DNA from: Bugula neritina
Lineage: Eukaryota > Bryozoa > Gymnolaemata > Cheilostomatida > Bugulidae
Length of the DNA stretch: 64,000 bases
Assembly: GCA_964035545.1 (NCBI GenBank)
Contig: OZ037770.1
Coordinates: forward strand, 4,259,662-4,323,661
Direction of reading: 5' to 3'
Part shown: positions 61,602 to 64,000 of the stretch, one piece after another
Numbering within the stretch: position 1 is the stretch's first letter
How the letters are laid out: the number at the start of each line of letters is the position of its first letter
Notes under the pieces: model-generated
Seen by the model: only the letters and a program-made list of their open reading frames with translations
The model's database searches: none
Told to the model about the DNA's origin: nothing
Program-made: the position numbers and the translations under genes

Positions 61602-64000
61602 TTACGATTAAAAGCTTAACAGCGTTAGCAAAAAAGCGTGGAATAAAACGATATTCCCGTTTAAATAAAACCGATTTTATGCGGTTATTAGAAGTCGAAG
61701 ACGAGTTTAAAACCGTTAAAGACTTGAAGCTTATAGCTAAACAAAAAGGGTTAAAACGATATTCTCATTTAAAAAGAGTTGAACTTATTCAACTATTAAT
61801 TAATAACGACGTTACACCCGTATTAAAAAGTGAAGCCGCTAACGGTTGGTTTCAAACTTACGAAATTAAGGGTTTACCTGGATACGATATTAATACGTTT
61901 TGCGAATTAGTAAAACTAAACGTACTAGAGTTATTAAAACCTACTATAAAAGTTAAAATATTTTTATATTGTGAAATAAAAAAGCATAATATAAGTACCG
62001 GAGAAACTATTATAGAAATTATGCCATTTACATCAAACGTTGAAATTATATTAGCTTCTACGAATATTGATGAAGTATATAATGAAATAATTCAACGTAT
62101 AAAAGAAAATTTCGCTTCATTAAACGCTAAAGGAAGTAATTGGATGTTTAATTCCATTATAAAAACGGAAATTAATATTAATAAATATCAGCCTTTTAAC
62201 GGATCATCGTGGATTGATCTTCCGAAAGAAATTAAAACGAAAAAGGCCGTAATAAATCCAAAAAATAAAGACAATAAATGCTTTATGTGGGCCATTTTAA
62301 TGGGAGTTTATCCGGTTAATAAAAATATTGAAAGAATTAATAATTATAAAGAGCACGTTAATAAATTATCGTGGGAAGGAGTAGAATTTCCGGCTACGAA
62401 AGAATCCATCGACGCTTTCGAAAAGGTTAATCCCTCAATAGGAATTAACGTATTTACGTGGGACAATAAAACGATAAATTTATGGAGAAAAACTAGCAGT
62501 CAGAATAAAATTATAAATTTACTTTATATAACTGATGGCGAAAAGAATCATTATACGTATATTAAAAATTTAAATAAATTACTCGGTTCGCAAATAAATA
62601 AACGCGTTAATGCAAAACATATTTGTATAAATTGTATGAATTCGTTTCGATCTAACGAATCATTAAAAAAGCATCAAGATTGGTGCTTAAAAAACGATAG
62701 CGTAACTACGACATTTCCAAAATTAGAAGATAAAATAAAATTTCAATCTAGTCATCATTGTCGTAGTATGAGAGTACCGTTTGTAGTATACGCGGACTTT
62801 GAATGTTTTACAAAACCTATACAAGGCTGTAAACCTAATTTTAAAGAAAGTTATACTAATCAATATCAACAGCACGAACCGTCAGGCTTTGGGTATTATA
62901 TAGTAAGCATTACCGGTGAATCTAATTATAGAACTTACACCAAAGAAGCCGAAGACGAAAATATTGGCGAACAGTTTATAAGGCTATTGGAATTTGACAT
63001 TAAAAATATTTATAAAAAATATAAATTTCCTAAACCAATGAGAATTTCAGCTGACGAGCAAAACTCTTTCGAGTTAGCTAAAATTTGCTATATATGCGAA
63101 GAAAAATTAGGCGATAAAAAAGTAAGAGATCACTGTCACTTAACCGGTAATTATAGAGGAGCCGCGCACAAAGAGTGCAACTTAAATTATAAGATTCCAA
63201 AATTTTATTCAGTATTTATTCATAACTTGTCGGGTTATGACGCCCACTTGTTTATTAAAAACTTGGGCGGTAAAATTTCCTGCATACCCAATACTGAAGA
63301 AAAATATATATCCTTTAGTAAAAAATTAATAGTAGATGAATTTACTATAGACAATAAAAATATTGAAGTTACGCGTGAAATTCGCTTTTTAGACTCATAT
63401 AAGTTTATGAGTTCTAGCTTAGCGAGCTTAGTAGCGAATTTAAAGCGCGACGACTTTAAACACTTAGGTGAATATTATAAGGGAAAACAATTAGACTTAG
63501 TATTAAGAAAAGGAGTATTTCCGTACGACTATTTTAATAATCTAAGCGTATTGGATGAAACGTCTTTACCACCTAAAGAAAAGTTTTATTCAAGCTTAAC
63601 CGAGCAAAATATTTCGGAAGAAGATTATATACACGCTCAAAACGTTTGGAAGGAGTTTAATATGGAAACGTTTAGAGAATACCATAATTTATATTTAAAA
63701 ACCGACGTATTACAGTTAGCGGACGTGTTTGAAAACTTTAGAAATATATGTCTCGAACACTATAAATTGGATCCCGCTTGGTATTATACGGCTCCCGGCT
63801 TGTCGTGGGACGCTATGCTCAAAACTACTGAATTAAAGTTAGACCCAATTACCGACATTAACCAACTACTCTTCTTCGAAAAGGCTATTAGAGGTGGTGT
63901 GAGCGTAATTAGTCATAGACACGCTAAAGCCAATAATAAATACATGAAAAATTATAATCCCAAAGAGCCTAGTAGTTATATCGTATATTTAGACGCTAAT
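61580..64000 (+). CDS. polB: protein-primed family B DNA polymerase, N-terminal part (runs off the window)
   Basis: This frame of 807 codons is open to the last base. Two SAP/Rho-N-like helical repeats lie at about 8-38 (SLTALAKKRGIKRYSRLNK) and 44-73 (DLKLIAKQKGLKRYSHLKR). A C2H2-type finger lies at 347-369 (HICINCMNSF...HQDWC). The 3'-5' exonuclease follows: ExoI DFE at 406-408 (VYADFECF), then an inserted endonuclease VII-like zinc module at 503-540 (CYICEEK, DHCHLTGNYRGAAHKECN), then ExoII near 549 (NLSGYDAHLF). Typical Maverick text continues (YHNLYLKTDVLQLADVFENF, YYTAPGLSWDAML, RGGVS). The window ends at YLDAN, the start of polymerase motif A, so the palm and thumb are not seen. The enzyme would replicate the linear viral DNA. 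Confidence 0.93.
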   Translation, partial: MEYYAEKLTIKSLTALAKKRGIKRYSRLNKTDFMRLLEVEDEFKTVKDLKLIAKQKGLKRYSHLKRVELIQLLINNDVTPVLKSEAANGWFQTYEIKGLPGYDINTFCELVKLNVLELLKPTIKVKIFLYCEIKKHNISTGETIIEIMPFTSNVEIILASTNIDEVYNEIIQRIKENFASLNAKGSNWMFNSIIKTEININKYQPFNGSSWIDLPKEIKTKKAVINPKNKDNKCFMWAILMGVYPVNKNIERINNYKEHVNKLSWEGVEFPATKESIDAFEKVNPSIGINVFTWDNKTINLWRKTSSQNKIINLLYITDGEKNHYTYIKNLNKLLGSQINKRVNAKHICINCMNSFRSNESLKKHQDWCLKNDSVTTTFPKLEDKIKFQSSHHCRSMRVPFVVYADFECFTKPIQGCKPNFKESYTNQYQQHEPSGFGYYIVSITGESNYRTYTKEAEDENIGEQFIRLLEFDIKNIYKKYKFPKPMRISADEQNSFELAKICYICEEKLGDKKVRDHCHLTGNYRGAAHKECNLNYKIPKFYSVFIHNLSGYDAHLFIKNLGGKISCIPNTEEKYISFSKKLIVDEFTIDNKNIEVTREIRFLDSYKFMSSSLASLVANLKRDDFKHLGEYYKGKQLDLVLRKGVFPYDYFNNLSVLDETSLPPKEKFYSSLTEQNISEEDYIHAQNVWKEFNMETFREYHNLYLKTDVLQLADVFENFRNICLEHYKLDPAWYYTAPGLSWDAMLKTTELKLDPITDINQLLFFEKAIRGGVSVISHRHAKANNKYMKNYNPKEPSSYIVYLDAN

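Overview
This is a window of an invertebrate (metazoan) nuclear genome. Its protein-coding genes are split by short GT-AG introns, it is rich in (TA)n arrays and nested transposons, and its right end holds the left part of an integrated Maverick/Polinton (adintovirus-like) double-stranded DNA virus element. I cannot name the species. No prokaryotic operons, rRNA or CRISPR arrays are present.

Host genes. (i) 714-4216 (+) holds nine exons of an SLC16/monocarboxylate-transporter-like MFS protein, with the 5' end outside or unrecognised. (ii) 5256-6172 (-) is a single-exon rhodopsin-type GPCR with one frameshift. (iii) 42894-15752 (-) is a 13-exon gene assembled here by splice-phase matching. It encodes about 607 residues of unknown function, and its 16.3 kb seventh intron has been filled by two Ty3/Gypsy retrotransposons. 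(iv) Weak exon candidates lie on the minus strand at 47.4-50.0 kb.

Mobile DNA. Three LTR retrotransposons of the Gypsy type are present, all defective: 6446-14098 (+), 20070-28139 (-) and 28554-34892 (+). The last is bounded by a perfect AGTAT target duplication. Two solo LTRs of another family occur at 35137-35542 (target duplication ATGCT) and 39464-45002 (target duplication TTTAC). A family of DNA transposons with CACAG... terminal inverted repeats and 2-bp target duplications is represented at 8431-10992, 22854-23609, 25381-26013 and 39877-44924. Several of these insertions can be undone on paper, because uninterrupted copies of the targets lie elsewhere in the window. The 39877-44924 copy sits inside a solo LTR, which itself sits in one copy of a local tandem duplication, and it contains the proposed first exon of gene (iii).

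Viral element, 52806 to beyond 64000. The DNA becomes very AT-rich, intronless and gene-dense. Genes in order: a phage-like fibre (-), an A32/FtsK-type packaging ATPase (-), a fused phospholipase A2/integrase/chromodomain protein (+), a DUF8207-like protein, a small basic protein, a major capsid protein, a penton-like minor capsid protein, a pVI-like protein with adenain-type cleavage sites, an unknown protein, an antisense membrane protein, a small protein, and a protein-primed family B DNA polymerase that runs off the window after its exonuclease region. Together these would provide virion structure, genome packaging, membrane penetration, integration and replication. The maturation protease and the right terminus are not in view. 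Almost every gene starts in a TAAATG context preceded by TATA or TAATA, and two divergent genes share one 18-bp palindrome containing both start codons. The polymerase lacks this signal and has a different upstream motif and a hairpin over its start codon. Together these suggest an early/late transcription programme read directly from the DNA.
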